This document shows, piece by piece, positions 1-9,363 of a stretch of 64,000 nucleotides of DNA. Position 1 is the first letter of the stretch. Every line of letters starts with the position of its first letter. The notes below the pieces were generated by a model. It was not told the origin of the DNA. It saw nothing but the letters and a program-made list of their open reading frames with translations, and did not search any database. The DNA is from FEN-299 sp963727765 (GTDB taxonomy: Bacteria; Acidobacteriota; Vicinamibacteria; Vicinamibacterales; Fen-181). Both the position numbers and the translations under genes were made by a program. The stretch lies in contig CAVSGZ010000007.1 of NCBI GenBank assembly GCA_963727765.1, positions 496,001 through 560,000 on the forward strand. Reading direction: 5' to 3'.

Positions 1-92
1 GACAGGGCGTGGGTTTCGACTTCGTCGGTGTAGAAGACCTTGGTCACACCGTCGAGCCGAATGAGCGGTTGCGTTTGGCCGTTGCCGTTCAT
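1..92 (-). CDS. ABC transporter ATP-binding protein, N-terminal fragment
   Basis: Only the first 30 or so codons lie in the window; the gene continues past the left edge. The start ATG is at 92-90 on the minus strand. The visible residues (MNGNGQTQPLIRLDGVTKVF then YTDEVETHAL) match the beginning of MacB/LolD-type ATPases, where the first strand reads 'I-L-V-K-x-Y' and an aromatic residue stacks on ATP. It follows the HlyD/MacA-like adaptor by 34 nt, so the two probably form a tripartite efflux operon. Walker motifs are outside the window, so the assignment rests on this short match and the neighbour. Confidence 0.7.
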   Translation of the reverse strand, partial: MNGNGQTQPLIRLDGVTKVFYTDEVETHAL

Positions 93-126
93 CGTGCCTC
101 CAGATTGCCCGTGACCTGCCGGGCGG

Positions 127-1383
127 CTACTTCAGCCTGATGCGATCGAACGCGTCGTACTGGGACATGTCGGACAGGATGACCTGGTCGCCCTGCTTCA
201 ACCCGGCCTTGACTTCGACCGTGTTGACCGACGTCTTGCCAATCGTCACCTTCACCCGCGTGCAGTTGACTCCGTCCTCATCCAGCTTGAAGAGGCTGAT
301 GACGCTCTGCTCCTGCCCGTAGGTGGGGCGGCCGACGTAGAGGATGTCGTTGAGCCGCTCGAGTTCGATCGTGCCGTCGACGCTCAGGTCCGGGCGCGCG
401 CCCTTCGGCAGCTCGCCTTCGAGCGCCACGTCCACCGTCACCGTGCCGTTCTGGACCGCGGGGTCGATGCGCGAGACCTTGCCCTGGATGATGCCGTTCC
501 TGGTGTCGATGGCCGCGGGCTGTCCGATCATCACGTCCTTGGCCTGCGTCTCCGCGATCTTCAGCTGCGCCTTCAGGTGATTCTGATCGGCGACGCGCGC
601 GAGGTTGGTCCCCGGGCTCACCTGCTGCCCGACTTCGACCGGGACCTGCTGCAGCATTCCCGCCAGCCCTGCGCGCACATGCAGCTGATTCACCTGGCTC
701 TGGCGCAGGTCCACCAGCGCGCGCAGCCGATCCACCTCGGCCTGCTGCACGGCCATCCGCGACTGCGACGAATCGCGCATGGCCCCCAGCCGCTTCCGCT
801 CGATCTGATCGCGGTCGCCGAGGTTGTCCGATCTCACCTGAGAAAGCTTGGTCGTCAGCGACGACACCAGGCCCTCCTTGGCCAGTTCGGCGTCGGCTTC
901 GGCCTGGAGCTTCGCCTGCCGGTAGTCGGCCGTCACCGCACTCGCCGCCGCTTCCTGGGCGAGCAGTTCGTTGGCGACGGTCACCTTCAGGTTCAGATAC
1001 TGCGCCTCGGCCGCCTTGAGCTGCTGCTGGGCCTCGAGCAGCGCCTGCGTCTGCGTCGGGTTCACCAGCTCCAGGATGATGGTCTCGGCCGTCACCGGCG
1101 TGCCCGGGTAGACGACGATCCGCTCGACGCGGCCGTCGGTGGCGGCGGGGATCCACCGGATATCCTCGGGCACGAGCGTGCCCAGCCCTCGAACCTGCCG
1201 CACCATCGGCCCCCGTTTCACGGTGTCGATGTACGCAGCGCCGCGCTCGACGGTCGGTGCCGCCGGCTTGAGGCGCGAGAGCGCCAGGGTCACCACGCCG
1301 ACGAGGACGATGACGACGCCGGCAATGATGAACTGCCGGATCTTCTTGTTGCGTGCCACGCTGGAGGGTCGTTGAATATCCAT
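127..1383 (-). CDS. HlyD/MacA-family efflux periplasmic adaptor subunit
   Basis: A 418-residue membrane-fusion protein. An N-terminal transmembrane anchor (about residues 19-37) is followed by a biotinyl-lipoyl-like hairpin. A long alanine/glutamine-rich coiled coil (about 105-230) then returns to the second lipoyl half, which carries the typical segment VEVGQQVSPGTNLARVAD, and a beta-barrel region follows. The family links an inner-membrane transporter to an outer-membrane channel across the periplasm. The next gene downstream on the same strand begins an ABC ATPase, so this is more likely a MacA-type (ABC) adaptor than an RND one. The substrate cannot be read from the sequence. Confidence 0.88.
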   Translation of the reverse strand: MDIQRPSSVARNKKIRQFIIAGVVIVLVGVVTLALSRLKPAAPTVERGAAYIDTVKRGPMVRQVRGLGTLVPEDIRWIPAATDGRVERIVVYPGTPVTAETIILELVNPTQTQALLEAQQQLKAAEAQYLNLKVTVANELLAQEAAASAVTADYRQAKLQAEADAELAKEGLVSSLTTKLSQVRSDNLGDRDQIERKRLGAMRDSSQSRMAVQQAEVDRLRALVDLRQSQVNQLHVRAGLAGMLQQVPVEVGQQVSPGTNLARVADQNHLKAQLKIAETQAKDVMIGQPAAIDTRNGIIQGKVSRIDPAVQNGTVTVDVALEGELPKGARPDLSVDGTIELERLNDILYVGRPTYGQEQSVISLFKLDEDGVNCTRVKVTIGKTSVNTVEVKAGLKQGDQVILSDMSQYDAFDRIRLK

Positions 1384-1500
1384 CTTCGAAAGGCTTAGAC
1401 GTGCGAAATGGCAAAAAAGGTCACTCCGGATCGTCCGTTGAGGCGGACACCACCCGGCCAGGGGCCGCTCACGAGGACGGCGCCGGCGTGTGCGGGCACA

Positions 1501-1506
1501 ATTATA
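1501..1506 (-). promoter_or_regulatory. Candidate -10 box for the efflux operon
   Basis: The minus strand reads TATAAT here, about 118 nt upstream of the adaptor start codon, in the 225-nt gap between the adaptor gene and the secreted protein gene. No convincing -35 was found at 16-18 nt. Nothing else was recognised in this gap. Confidence 0.35.
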
Positions 1507-1608
1507 TACCGTGAGGGCAATAGGTTACAGTGACGACTGCGCTTGATTTCACAGGTCGCGGATGCGCGGGAACCGACCCATTCGTCCCGTAAACGGGCGG
1601 TCTCCAGG

Positions 1609-2604
1609 CTACTCGCAGACGCCGCCGGGTGTCTTGAAGATGGTGAGGATTTCGTCCTGGCGGACCTCGATGACATCGAAGCGCTCGAAGCCCCACGTCG
1701 AGCGCTGAACCACCCAGAAGAGTCGGCCGCCGACGTGGAACGACCCGAGGATGAGAGAATACAGGAGTCCCTGGCGGCGAACATCGGAAAGCGTGGCGCT
1801 GACCTTGACGTCGGGCGGAGCGGACGGGTTGATGCGGGCGAAACCCACCGCGTAGGTGATGAGGCCGCCCGGCGGGAGGCCGGCGCGCGCGACGTAACGC
1901 TTGACGCCCTCGAAGTACAGCACGGTGCCTCCCGGCTTCACGTCGGGAGAGGCGAACAGAACCTCGAGCGAGAAATCCGTCGCGGCCATGGCCCTGGCGG
2001 TGATGACCGACTGCAAGTTCGAGTCCTTCAGCAGGGGAGCCTCGACTGAAGCGACCGCGGCGGCAACCGCCGTCGAGACCGCAGCCCACTCCGGCGACCC
2101 GGCACCGAGCAGGCTGACCGGCTCGATCTTCACATTGCCGGCGGTGGCGAGGCCGTCCTTCGGGAACGGCTGGATTTTCGGCGGCTCGGGCGGTTCCGCC
2201 GAGCGATAGTCGGTCTCCAGCCCGATGTGCGGCTGGCACTCGACAATCAGGTTGACCGGGTTCTTCACGTGAATCGTCCGGCTCTCGCCCCGGATGGGCC
2301 AGGCCGTCCATTCGGCGATCGGTCGCCTGTTGGCCCACCAGCCCTTGGGAGAGTCGTTGAGTGTGATCGGGATGTCCTGACGGCGGCCCGGGTCAGGCCA
2401 GCGGTTCACCCAGCCGCCGACGCCGTAGCTGACAATCGGGACGATGACGCCGTCGCGCCGGAGGACGGCGATCGTGAAGGACGGGACGGGGGCTCCGTGG
2501 ACCTGCTCGGCCAGGCCCACGGTCTCTTGAGGCCAACCGAACGAGATGCAGGACATCTCGATCAGCCCGGTGATCGCCAGCACGCACACGAGGAACTTGC
2601 GCAC
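1609..2604 (-). CDS. Secreted protein of unknown function
   Basis: About 331 residues if the GTG at 2604 is used. This start is preferred because it puts a signal peptide (VRKFLVCVLAITGLIEMSC) at the N-terminus and leaves the upstream heptamer repeats non-coding; a longer in-frame reading to 2670 would run into the M14 gene. The mature part is rich in Pro, Trp and beta-prone stretches, ends ILTIFKTPGGVCE, and shows no catalytic motif I recognise. It follows the M14 peptidase on the same strand by 37 nt, so co-transcription is plausible. The function is unknown. Confidence 0.6.
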   Translation of the reverse strand: MRKFLVCVLAITGLIEMSCISFGWPQETVGLAEQVHGAPVPSFTIAVLRRDGVIVPIVSYGVGGWVNRWPDPGRRQDIPITLNDSPKGWWANRRPIAEWTAWPIRGESRTIHVKNPVNLIVECQPHIGLETDYRSAEPPEPPKIQPFPKDGLATAGNVKIEPVSLLGAGSPEWAAVSTAVAAAVASVEAPLLKDSNLQSVITARAMAATDFSLEVLFASPDVKPGGTVLYFEGVKRYVARAGLPPGGLITYAVGFARINPSAPPDVKVSATLSDVRRQGLLYSLILGSFHVGGRLFWVVQRSTWGFERFDVIEVRQDEILTIFKTPGGVCE

Positions 2605-2614
2605 ACTCGCCCTC

Positions 2615-2649
2615 GACCTCTTACTTCTTACTTCGTACTTCCTACTTCT
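2615..2649. repeat. Heptanucleotide tandem repeat, TACTTCN family
   Basis: Four consecutive 7-nt units (TACTTCT, TACTTCG, TACTTCC, TACTTCT) fill 2622-2649, preceded by one degenerate unit GACCTCT. The repeat lies between the M14 peptidase and the secreted protein gene and includes the M14 stop codon at 2642-2644. It has the same 7-nt period as the unrelated repeats at 6801-6835 and 61004-61059. Confidence 0.8.
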
Positions 2650-5600
2650 CGTCGAACTTCCGTCCGGCATCGAGGTGGTCGAAGTTCAGGATGGCGTTGA
2701 ACACCATCCCGTAGCTGCCCATCGTCTCGCCCCGCCAGACCGGATTGGGCGAGAACACGACCACATGGCCCTTGTCGTGCGGGATATCGACGACCGCCGG
2801 GCGCTGCGCAATCTCCGCCCCTCCTTCAAGCAGGCCGGACACGAGCAGGTCCTTCGCGTCGCCGAACCGCAGGATGACACGGGGCCGCTGGTTCACCGGA
2901 ATCACGGTGATCCCGTTGCGCAGCTGTTCGGCGGTGACCGGCGCCGCTTGCCACGGCTCGACCTTCGGCTCGACGGGCGGCTGCTCGAAGGGCCGCCCTT
3001 GCGGCACGTCGGGATCGTCCACCGTGCCCCGTCCCGTCGGGCGGTCGGCGTCGCCGCCTCCGAACCGGAAGCCGCGGCCACCGAGCGTATTGCTGACCGA
3101 GAGGATGAGCCCGCCGGAGAGATACACGGACAGATTCTCGTCGTACCCGTACGCGACAGGGCTGGCCAGGTCCACGAACTTCGAGCGCACGACGCTGCCA
3201 GGCACATTCAGGTGCTGGCTCGTCTGAATCGAGACGCCCTCGGTCAGGCCATAGCTGATGGCGAGTTCCGCCGTGTCGTCGGTTGTGACGAGGAGGCCTC
3301 CGTTGCGGACGAACGCGTCCAGGTTGGCCAGGCCCGCGTAGCCCAAGCCGGGGCGCATGTCGTCGGTTGAGTCAATCTTGCCGATGTTCGGCGTGAGCGC
3401 CGTCGTCTTCCACGGCAGCGGGTTGCCCCACATCGGCAGGCCGGCCACGATCTGCGCCGCGCCGCGGCCGACCGGCGGGAAGAGGATGACGTCGTACGTC
3501 GCGTTCAGGTTCGGCGTCGCGGCGACGATCTGGGTGCTGATGTACCTCGTAGGGGATCTTCAGCCTGTCGAGTTCCTGCCGCCACCACCCCTCATCCTGC
3601 GTGCCCAGCCACGAGTGGACATAGCCGATGCGCGGGACCTTGACGGCATGCGTCTTCACCGTCGGCGCCGAGGTCACCGCGTAGATGTGGAGCCCGAGCT
3701 GGTCGGCGACGTTCTGGATGTCGGCCGACCCGCACTTCGTAATGAGAAAACTGCCGCGGGCGAACTTGTGGCCGGCGGCCTCGAATGGTTCCTCGGCGAC
3801 GTCGAAGGCGGCGTCCTTCAGCCGGTAGCGAAGGGCGAAGAGCGCCGGGTCCGTGTTGGCGTTGACGAGATAGGTCGTCCCGCTGCCTTCCACCGACGCT
3901 GCCGCCTTCACCTCGCCTGTCACCAGTTCCATCGGCGCGTCGAGCACCTTGGTGTCGGTGACGCGAACGACCTTCACGTCGAACAGCTCACCGAACGTCC
4001 AGCCGGTGTCGTCGTACGGATCCTTCTGGGGGTCGCTCGGGCTCCAGGTACCTGGTAGTCGAGGAGGGCGTCGGCGATGCGGCTGTAGGGCTGGTCCATT
4101 CGGACGATGTACGAGCCGGCCGGGAACTGCTTGGTCTCGGTGGTTCTCTCCGGGACTTTCCCGTCACCCTTCGCGGCAGCGCTCGCCTGGCTCGCCGAAG
4201 CCGGCGGCGAAGAGGGCTCGCCGGCCTTCTCGTCGGCTTTCTTCTTGGCCGGCAGCGTCACGGTGAACGGCGCCGTCGCGCGCGAGATCTCGCAGCGCTG
4301 GGTCTGCAGCACGCGCAACAGGTCGGCCTGGAGGCCCGGGTGCGGGTCGTCGGCAGGCAGCACGTAAGCCGCCGGCCCTTCGGTCTTCGCCTTGAGCACA
4401 GACCGCTTGGCCTTCAGGTAGAAGTTCTTGAGGAACAGCTTGCTGTTGGCCGAGTAGTAGGAGAGCGAGGTCAGCAGGCCGGTCTCGATGTAGTTGTTGT
4501 TGTTGCGCTGCGACCACATCACCTTGGGCAGCGGCGGGTTCTGGCGGTACCAGGTCCGGGCGTACTCGCTGGGGCGCAGCGTGCGTTCGACCGTGTCCGC
4601 GCCCCCGTTGCCGAACGTCTCGTAGAGGCGGCTGGTGCCGTTGTGCATCGCCGCGATGAACATCAGGTAGCCGGGCGACCAGGTGTCGAACTGCCCGTGC
4701 GTGAAGGCGCCGGGCATCCCCAGCTTGGTCATCTCCGACATGTTGTTCCAGCCGATGAGCTGCCATTCGTCGGTCAGGATCGGGTCCACCCAGGCGTTGT
4801 AGGGCCCGTCGCCGACGGTGTTGTCGTAGAGGAACGGCACCGACTCGTGCAGGTCGTGCAGCAGCTGGGCCTTCTGGTCCACGAAGGCGTTGATGACGTT
4901 CTTGGTCAAGGCCAGCGTGGCGCCCATCGCATCGCGGTTGTTGTCGTGCACGAGATAGTGGCCCCAGTAGACCAGCGGAGGCGTGTTCTCCTTCGGATGG
5001 GCGAGGTGCCAGTTGTAGATGTCAACCTGCCGGTCGCGGCCGTCCACCTCGATCACCGGCGTGATCAGCGTGATCACGTTCGCCCGAATCGCCTTGATGT
5101 AGGGGGCGTCGTCGACGGCGAGCCGGTAGGCGAGCTCCATCAGGGCGGTGGGCGCTCCGGTCTCCGGCGAGTGGATCGTGCCAGTGATGTAGTAGATCGG
5201 CGTCGAGGCCGCCACCAGCCGGTCGGCCTCCGCGTCGTCGAGCTTGATCGTGCGCGGGTCGGCCAGCTTGGACAGCCGCGCACGGTTCTCGTCGAGCTTG
5301 GCGATGAGCGGCGCGTCGGCCACTGCGACCGCAATCATCTCCCGGCCTTCTTCCGACTTGCCGATCGAGAAGACCTTGACGCGCGCGCTGGCCTTGGCCA
5401 GCGCGCGCATGTACTGGTACACCTGCGCGGTGTAGGGGAGCTTGCCCGGCGCGCCGGCGATGTCGCCGATCACCGATTCCGGTGTCGGAACGGTCTTGGA
5501 GGCCGGCAGGTAGTCGACAAGCGGAGACAGGAAGTACGGCTCGGTCGTGTACTGCTTGATCTTCTTCGTGTACTCCTCGTCCACGGGCTGCTTGGGGTCG

Positions 5601-5695
5601 GGAGCCCACTTTGACTGCTGGGCGTGCAGGAAGCCGCCGGCCGCGACGGCAAGCAGGCCGGCGAGCAGGAACCTGAGCGATGTCTTGCGAGTCAT
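2642..5695 (-). CDS. Secreted M14-family zinc carboxypeptidase (three frame breaks)
   Basis: One gene of about 1017 codons read in three frames. The N-terminal part (5695 to about 4050) has a signal peptide ending HAQ and the zinc-binding HSPE motif at residues 175-178 (TGTIHSPETGAPTALMELAY), typical of the large secreted M14 peptidases of Acidobacteriota and Bacteroidota. The middle part continues with DDTGWTFGELFDVKVVRV in another frame. The last part (from about 3546) carries the C-terminal domain ending near NAILNFDHLDAGRKFDEK. The breaks map to extra bases at 4039-4041, 4051-4052 and 3545-3546. Removing them restores family-like sequence (DYQYLEPSDPQKDPYDDTGW; RLKIPYEYISTQIVAA). It probably trims peptides in the periplasm or outside the cell. 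Whether the breaks are real or sequencing errors is open; errors are favoured. Confidence 0.82.
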
Positions 5696-5752
5696 GGTTG
5701 TCCTCGGAGGGGCTACGGTAACGAACGCGATACTGGTGGCGATTCTACTCCC

Positions 5753-6772
5753 TCATCCGCCGCGGGTGTGCATCTCGAGATGCACGTCGCCCTTGAGTTC
5801 CGCGGCGGCGATGTAGATGCCGCGCTCGCGCTCGCCGGCGCGAAGTTCGGCGCCGCGCTCGGCGCGCGCGCGCCAGGCGTCCTGGATGCGCGCGGCGATC
5901 TGCGAAGGCGAGTCCCCAGCTCGAAGCGGGCCGCGCAGGTCGAGGCCGCGTGTGGCGTAGAGGCACATCAGCCACATGCCGTCCGCAGTCAGCCTGGCCC
6001 GGTCGCAAGTGGAGCAGAAGGGCGTCGTCGTCGAGGCGATGATGCCGACCGTCGCGCCGTCGGGCAGCCGGTAGCGATCGGCCGGAGCCCAGGTGGCCGC
6101 GTCAATCGGATCCAGGCGCCCGTAGTGTGCGGCGAGACGATCGAGAATCTCCTGGCGCGGCACGACCATGCCGGCCGACCAGTGCGTGGCGCCGGCCACA
6201 TCCATGTACTCGATGAACCGGACCTCGCCGTGCCGCTCCCGCGCATACTCCACGAGCGGCACCAGTTCGTCGTCGTTGACGCCGCGCATCACGACACAGT
6301 CGAACTTGAGCGAGGGGAACACCCGGGCGGCCGCGTCGATTCCCTCGAGCACGCGGGCGTGCGTGGTGAGCCTGGTCAGCGCGGTGAAGCGATCGGGGCG
6401 GAGCGTGTCGAGGCTGACGGTCACGCGCATCAGGCCGGCTTCCCGCAGCGGGTTGGCCTGCTCGGCGAGCAGGACGCCGTTGGTGGTCAGCGCAAGATCG
6501 GTGAGGCGGCGATCGGCGGCGAGCAGGCGCACCAGGTCGGGGAGGTTGCGGCGAAGCAGCGGCTCTCCGCCGGTCAGGCGGACCTTGTCCACGCCGCACG
6601 ACGCGAACACGTCGACCAGACGACCGATCTCTTCGAAGCTGAGCAGATCCTCCCGGGGCAGCCAGGCGTACTCCGCCTCGGGCATGCAGTACTGGCAGCG
6701 CAAGTTGCAGCGATCGGTGACCGAGACACGGAGACTGCGCAGCGGGCGTCCCAGCAGATCGACGAGCGGCAT
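5753..6772 (-). CDS. moaA: GTP 3',8-cyclase MoaA (molybdenum cofactor biosynthesis)
   Basis: A radical-SAM enzyme for the first step of molybdopterin synthesis, converting GTP to 3',8-cyclo-GTP. From the ATG at 6772 it has 339 residues. The SAM-cluster cysteines are C22, C26 and C29 (TDRCNLRCQYCMPE). LTGGEPLLRR follows, and the second, C-terminal cluster is in TPFCSTCDRARLTADGMWLMC. The protein ends in the Gly-Gly tail (HTRGG) that acts in catalysis. The longer frame to 6862 is rejected because it would translate a heptamer repeat. A -10-like TAAGAT lies 7 nt upstream of the ATG, suggesting a leaderless message. No other moa gene is nearby. Confidence 0.95.
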   Translation of the reverse strand: MPLVDLLGRPLRSLRVSVTDRCNLRCQYCMPEAEYAWLPREDLLSFEEIGRLVDVFASCGVDKVRLTGGEPLLRRNLPDLVRLLAADRRLTDLALTTNGVLLAEQANPLREAGLMRVTVSLDTLRPDRFTALTRLTTHARVLEGIDAAARVFPSLKFDCVVMRGVNDDELVPLVEYARERHGEVRFIEYMDVAGATHWSAGMVVPRQEILDRLAAHYGRLDPIDAATWAPADRYRLPDGATVGIIASTTTPFCSTCDRARLTADGMWLMCLYATRGLDLRGPLRAGDSPSQIAARIQDAWRARAERGAELRAGERERGIYIAAAELKGDVHLEMHTRGG

Positions 6773-6779
6773 CACCACG

Positions 6780-6785
6780 ATCTTA
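6780..6785 (-). promoter_or_regulatory. -10-like box just upstream of moaA
   Basis: The minus strand reads TAAGAT with only 7 nt to the moaA ATG, which would place transcription initiation at or next to the start codon. This is one of several similar cases in the window. Confidence 0.35.
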
Positions 6786-6800
6786 GCAGATGGTACGCGG

Positions 6801-6835
6801 CGGCTTTCGGCTCTCGGCATTTGGCTCTTGGCGGT
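6801..6835. repeat. Heptanucleotide tandem repeat, YGGCTYT family
   Basis: Five consecutive 7-nt units (CGGCTTT, CGGCTCT, CGGCATT, TGGCTCT, TGGCGGT) upstream of moaA, in the gap before the amrS stop. Same period as the other heptamer loci but a different sequence. Confidence 0.75.
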
Positions 6836-6919
6836 GTCACGCGTATCACGCCGAGAGTCCATAGCCTGAAGGCCAGAGCCTGAATTGGCTGGTCGGCAGG
6901 GCGAGGCTCTAGCCTTGCC

Positions 6920-7978
6920 TCAGGACCAACGCCCGGGCACTGCCAACCCGCAGGTCGGACAGCAGCCCTGCGGCGTCAGGCCGTAACGGCGCAGGAGGAA
7001 CCCCGACCGTTCGATGAGCCGTTCACCGCAAGCGGGGCAGTGCGTATTCTCGAGGTCGTCGCCGACCCGTCCGAGGTTGCCGACATAGACAAACTGCAGG
7101 CCGGCCTCGCGCCCGATCGCCGCCGCGTGATGGAGCGCCGCGCGGCTCGTGTGGGAGGCCGTGTCCATCCGGTAGTCCGCATGGAAGGCGGTGACGTGCC
7201 AGGGGATCGACCGGGAAACGTCCGCGATGAACCCGGTGAGGCGGCGCAGCTCATCCTCCGAGTCGTTGAAGCCCGGCACGAGCAGCGTGACGACCTCCAC
7301 CCAGACGCCGTCGCGGTGCAGCGCGGCAATCGTGTCGAGGACGGGCTGGAGCCGCCCGCCCAGCTGACGGTAACGGCGATCGTCGAACCCCTTCAAGTCG
7401 ACCTTGAACAGGTCGATCCACGGGCGCAGGTAGTCGAGCACTTCCGGTGTGGCGTTGCCGTTGGACACGAACCCGGTCGCCAGGCCACGGGCCCGCGCCT
7501 GCTTGAAGATCTCGACGGCCCATTCGGCGGTGATGAGCGGCTCGTTATAGGTGCTGACCACGGCGCGCGCGCCCCATCCGACCGCGGCGCGTGCCAGCCC
7601 CTCGGGTGTCGCCGGTTCGGAGCGCAGCATCGCCTCGGGGTCGCGCAGCGCCTGCGAGGTCACCCAGTTCTGGCAATAGCTGCAGTGGAGGTCGCAGCCG
7701 AGCATGCCGAAGCTATAGGCGAGAGCGCCCGGATAGGCGTGGTAGAAGGGCTTCTTCTCGATCGGGTCGCACTGCGCGCCGGCCACGTAGCCCCAGGGGA
7801 CCATCAGGCGCCCGCCCCGGTTGAAGCGCACCTTGCACACGCCCCGCGAGCCGGCGGGGATAGGGCAGCGGTGGGCGCAGGCGAGGCACCGCGTCCACGT
7901 GTCATTGTAGCGTTCGTACAGCTCGCCTTCACGAGTCTGCTCGGCCAGCGCGTCGGCGAGCGGCAGCATCTCGGCCAT
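6920..7978 (-). CDS. amrS: AmmeMemoRadiSam system radical SAM enzyme
   Basis: A 352-residue protein related to the pyruvate formate-lyase activating enzyme. The N-terminal cysteines C31, C34, C38 and C48 (CLACAHRC...GVC) resemble a ferredoxin-like cluster. The radical-SAM triad is C95, C99 and C102 (GMLGCDLHCSYCQNW). The segments STYNEPLI and FKVDLKGF are typical of the family, and the C-terminus holds two CxxC pairs (CPACGERL, CCPTCG). The ATG at 7978 is chosen because the extension to 8044 has no family similarity. The usual AmmeMemoRadiSam partners (AMMECR1, MEMO) are not adjacent here, so the substrate stays unknown. Confidence 0.85.
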   Translation of the reverse strand: MAEMLPLADALAEQTREGELYERYNDTWTRCLACAHRCPIPAGSRGVCKVRFNRGGRLMVPWGYVAGAQCDPIEKKPFYHAYPGALAYSFGMLGCDLHCSYCQNWVTSQALRDPEAMLRSEPATPEGLARAAVGWGARAVVSTYNEPLITAEWAVEIFKQARARGLATGFVSNGNATPEVLDYLRPWIDLFKVDLKGFDDRRYRQLGGRLQPVLDTIAALHRDGVWVEVVTLLVPGFNDSEDELRRLTGFIADVSRSIPWHVTAFHADYRMDTASHTSRAALHHAAAIGREAGLQFVYVGNLGRVGDDLENTHCPACGERLIERSGFLLRRYGLTPQGCCPTCGLAVPGRWS

Positions 7979-8042
7979 AAGCCCTGGAGCCGTTATAGCG
8001 CCGCGCGGCCGCGGATGCAATGACGGCGGAGAAAGAGGGCCC

Positions 8043-8063
8043 AAGGCTCAGGGCTCAGGGGGC
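8043..8063. repeat. Short heptamer repeat, AGGGCTC type
   Basis: Two clear 7-nt units (AAGGCTC, AGGGCTC) and a degenerate third (AGGGGGC) in the divergent gap between amrS and the acyltransferase gene, next to the palindrome at 8073-8102. A weak member of the heptamer repeats. Confidence 0.45.
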
Positions 8064-8072
8064 GCGCAATGA

Positions 8073-8102
8073 GATAGCGCAGGGCTTAAGCCCTGCGCTA
8101 TC
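8073..8102. repeat. 30-bp perfect palindrome (intergenic REP-like element)
   Basis: A perfect 30-nt palindrome whose core GCGCAGGGCTTAAGCCCTGC recurs, with one base changed, at 37232-37253. It sits 12 nt before the acyltransferase start. It lacks a T-run, so it looks like a repetitive extragenic palindrome rather than an intrinsic terminator. Confidence 0.8.
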
Positions 8103-8113
8103 CTTGTCGCGTC

Positions 8114-9259
8114 ATGGCCACCTCTGCCGCTCCCGCCCCGCGCCTTGCCGGCCGCCTGGTGTCGCTCGACGTCTTCCGCGGCCTCACGATGGCCGCGATG
8201 GTGATCGTCAACGACCCGGGCGACTGGGACCACGCCTACTGGCCGCTGCTCCATGCGGAATGGAACGGCTGGACGCCGACGGACCTGATCTTCCCGTTCT
8301 TCCTGTTCATGGTCGGCGTGTCGATGACGCTGTCGAAATCGACCATGGGCTCGGGCTGGAAGTCAGTGCGCCGCGGTCTCACCATCATGGTGCTCGGCGC
8401 CCTGCTGGCAGGCTTCCCACGCTTCCCGCTGGCCACCTGGCGGATCCCAGGTGTGCTGGTGCGCATCGGCCTGTGCTACCTCGCGGCGGTGGGCATCTTC
8501 AGGCTGACGGCGCCGGGATCGGAGAGAAACGACTGGCGCCACGGATGGCGGATCCTGGCATGGATCGTCGGACTGACCGTGGGGTACTGGCTCGCCATGG
8601 TCTTCGTCCCGTATCCAGGCCACAACCCGGGCGATCTCACCCCGGCGGGCAACCTCGGCGCTTTTATCGACCGCGCAGTGATCGGTCAGAGCCACCTGTG
8701 GCAGCGGCGGCCGTGGGATCCCGAGGGGCTGCTGAGCACGGTGCCGGCCATTGCCTCGACGTTGATGGGGGTCCTGGCCGGCTTCTGGCTGCGCGCGAAG
8801 GTTTCCGACGGGCGGCGGACGTTGACGCTGGCGGCGGCCGGCGTGGCAGCGATGGCTGTCGGCCTCGTCTGGGACCTCGCGTTCCCGATCAACAAGAACC
8901 TCTGGACCAGTTCGTATGTCTGGTTCACCGGCGGCGCGGCGGCCTTCGGCCTCGCCTTGTGCTACTGGGTCGTCGACGTCAGGCAGTGGCGATGGTGGAC
9001 GAAGCCGTTCGTGGTGCTCGGCGTCAATGCCATCGCCCTGTTCATGCTGGAGGGAGGCATCGCCAAGGTCCTCCTGCTCGTGAAACTGGTCGGCCCCAAC
9101 GGCAAACCGGTGTCGCTCTACACGTCCATCTACCGGCAGGTCTTCCAGCCCCTGGCGTCGCCCTACAACTCGTCGCTGCTCTTCGCTCTGGCCTATCTGC
9201 TCGCGCTGTACCTGATACTCTGGGTGATGTATCGGCGCCGGATCTTCCTGAAGGTGTAG
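8114..9259 (+). CDS. COG4299 / HGSNAT-like membrane acyltransferase (DUF5009 family)
   Basis: A 381-residue polytopic membrane protein. It opens with the family signature RLVSLDVFRGLTMAAMVIVN followed by the WTPTDLIFPFFLFMVGVSM segment. About ten hydrophobic helices follow, and it ends in a short positive tail (MYRRRIFLKV). The family is related to human heparan-alpha-glucosaminide N-acetyltransferase and is thought to move acetyl groups across the membrane onto amino sugars. The window holds no glycan-degradation genes that would name a substrate. The ATG at 8114 follows the palindrome with no strong ribosome-binding site. Confidence 0.82.
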   Translation: MATSAAPAPRLAGRLVSLDVFRGLTMAAMVIVNDPGDWDHAYWPLLHAEWNGWTPTDLIFPFFLFMVGVSMTLSKSTMGSGWKSVRRGLTIMVLGALLAGFPRFPLATWRIPGVLVRIGLCYLAAVGIFRLTAPGSERNDWRHGWRILAWIVGLTVGYWLAMVFVPYPGHNPGDLTPAGNLGAFIDRAVIGQSHLWQRRPWDPEGLLSTVPAIASTLMGVLAGFWLRAKVSDGRRTLTLAAAGVAAMAVGLVWDLAFPINKNLWTSSYVWFTGGAAAFGLALCYWVVDVRQWRWWTKPFVVLGVNAIALFMLEGGIAKVLLLVKLVGPNGKPVSLYTSIYRQVFQPLASPYNSSLLFALAYLLALYLILWVMYRRRIFLKV

Positions 9260-9363
9260 CCACGGCCGGGCCCGTGTTTGCCGCTTGATGTCGGCAGCCG
9301 GCGCCCGTATTCTGGAGGGCACCCGGAGCGGCGGGCGGCCGCCTGGCGGGGCGAGGGGCATTG